Assembly (NCBI GenBank): GCA_030599445.1
Contig: JAUVOA010000106.1
Coordinates: forward strand, 1 to 5,857
DNA length: 5,857 nt
Source of the DNA: Atribacterota bacterium
Lineage (GTDB): Bacteria; Atribacterota; Phoenicimicrobiia; Phoenicimicrobiales; Phoenicimicrobiaceae
Reading direction: 5' to 3'
Part shown: one piece after another, positions 5,075 to 5,857 of the stretch
Numbering within the stretch: position 1 is the stretch's first letter
Layout of the letters: the number at the start of each line of letters is the position of its first letter
Made by a program: the position numbers and the translations under genes
Notes under the pieces: generated by a model
Told to the model about the DNA's origin: nothing
Seen by the model: the letters and a program-made list of their open reading frames with translations, nothing else
Database searches by the model: none

Positions 5075-5857
5075 TTAAATGATAGTCCCGGAAATTATTT
5101 CTGCCAGTTCGCCATCTTCTTTTTTTAAAATCAGTGCTCCTTCTTCGTTTATGTTTACTACTTCTCCTGTAACAATTCTCTCTCCCAAATCTACCCTTAT
5201 CTTTCTACCCAGAGTATGGGAGTACAATTTCCATTCCTTTAAAATAGAAGGAAATTCTCTTCTTTTTAAACTTTCGTAATACTTTTCAAATTCCTGTAAG
5301 AAGATTTGTACCACCTTAACCCGTAAAATCTCTTTGCCTGAAACTTCTTTTAAAGAAATTGTATTCTCTTGAATATCTTCGGGAAACTCTCGATGATTTA
5401 TATTCACATTTATACCTATTCCCACTACTATCCAATTTATTATATCTAACTCGGCACTCATTTCAGTCAGTATTCCACATACTTTTTTCTCATTTATTAA
5501 TATATCATTGGGCCATTTTATTTGAGGTCTAATCTGAGTGTATATCTTGATAGCCTTTACTGCTGCTACTGCAGTCATCAAAGTTATTCGAGATATATAA
5601 GCAGGAGAAAGTTGAGGGTATAATATTATGGAAAGCCAGATACCTCCAGCAGGTGAAAACCATTCCCGGCCTAATCTCCCCTTCCCTGCACTCTGCTTTT
5701 CAGCAATAATTAACGCACCTTCGTCTATTCCCTCTGCTCTGTGTAAGGCTTTCTCTTTAGCTATTATATTGGTAGATTTTAATTCGGGGAAATAGTATAT
5801 TTCTTTGCCGATATAGTTTGTAGATAATCCTCTTTGAATTTCTTGCGGAAGTAAAAG
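5075..5857 (-). CDS. birA: biotin-protein ligase / biotin operon repressor BirA (5' end outside window)
   Basis: It covalently attaches biotin to carboxylase carrier proteins through biotinyl-AMP and, in two-domain forms, represses biotin genes. About 260 codons are visible, to the stop TAA at 5075-5077. From the right edge: a linker of the L-L-L-P-Q-E-I-Q-R-G-L type that normally follows the N-terminal winged-helix domain, then S-T-N, then the biotin/AMP loop G-K-G-R-L-G-R-E-W (about 5660-5686), K-W-P-N-D with the catalytic Lys (about 5504-5518), K-V-C-G-I-L-T-E, V-G-I-G-I-N-V-N and the C-terminal SH3-like domain. About 65 residues are missing compared with 320-325-aa bifunctional BirA, just the size of the DNA-binding domain. 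The first in-window start codons are TTG 5579-5581 and ATG 5576-5578, but these lie inside the catalytic core and are not the start. Frame continuity in 5580-5640 should be checked, since my manual reading was ambiguous by one base there. Confidence 0.9.
   Translation of the reverse strand, partial: LLLPQEIQRGLSTNYIGKEIYYFPELKSTNIIAKEKALHRAEGIDEGALIIAEKQSAGKGRLGREWFSPAGGIWLSIILYPQLSPAYISRITLMTAVAAVKAIKIYTQIRPQIKWPNDILINEKKVCGILTEMSAELDIINWIVVGIGINVNINHREFPEDIQENTISLKEVSGKEILRVKVVQIFLQEFEKYYESLKRREFPSILKEWKLYSHTLGRKIRVDLGERIVTGEVVNINEEGALILKKEDGELAEIISGTII

Noticed and set aside
5079..5279. 66-codon plus-strand frame antisense to the end of birA
   Set aside because: It is a mirror of the conserved C-terminal domain of BirA with no independent support.
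5075..5581. birA read as a short 168-aa gene beginning at TTG 5581
   Set aside because: The start would fall inside the catalytic core; the biotin/AMP loop and the linker to the DNA-binding domain are encoded upstream to the window edge.

Overview
The window is AT-rich bacterial DNA. The sigma-70-type promoter, the BirA-type biotin operator, the Shine-Dalgarno sites and the ECF-type biotin transporter component all point to a low-GC bacterium, of Bacillota, Thermotogota or Atribacterota type. The exact phylum cannot be fixed from this window alone. No mobile element, CRISPR array or rRNA was seen.

Left half (1-2503, + strand): a tight four-gene run. It holds the 3' end of an unidentified protein with a Cys-rich tail, possibly a winged-helix metalloid sensor; a membrane-anchored thioredoxin-like protein (218-625); a CcdA-type thiol electron transporter (625-1326, sharing one base with the previous gene); and an ACR3-family arsenite exporter (1340-2503). 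CcdA and the outward-facing thioredoxin probably form one electron relay across the membrane, and the operon places this relay beside arsenite efflux. No arsenate reductase is visible.

Middle (2504-4164): a 75-nt imperfect inverted repeat lies between the convergent 3' ends of the exporter gene and a minus-strand gene. That gene encodes a spore-photoproduct-lyase-like radical SAM protein whose C-terminus resembles the helix-hairpin-helix 8-kDa domain of family X DNA polymerases. This fusion is the most unusual protein in the window. About 400 nt of non-coding AT-rich DNA separates the gene from the next feature.

Right half (4165-5857, all minus strand): a tRNA-Pro(CGG) gene with encoded CCA; bioY (biotin ECF transporter S component, TTG start); a textbook promoter overlapped by a BirA operator; and birA (biotin-protein ligase/repressor), which runs off the right edge. 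The logic is autoregulated biotin supply: BirA charged with biotinyl-AMP should bind the operator and shut off bioY. My hand reading of birA around 5580-5640 left a one-base ambiguity, which is flagged.
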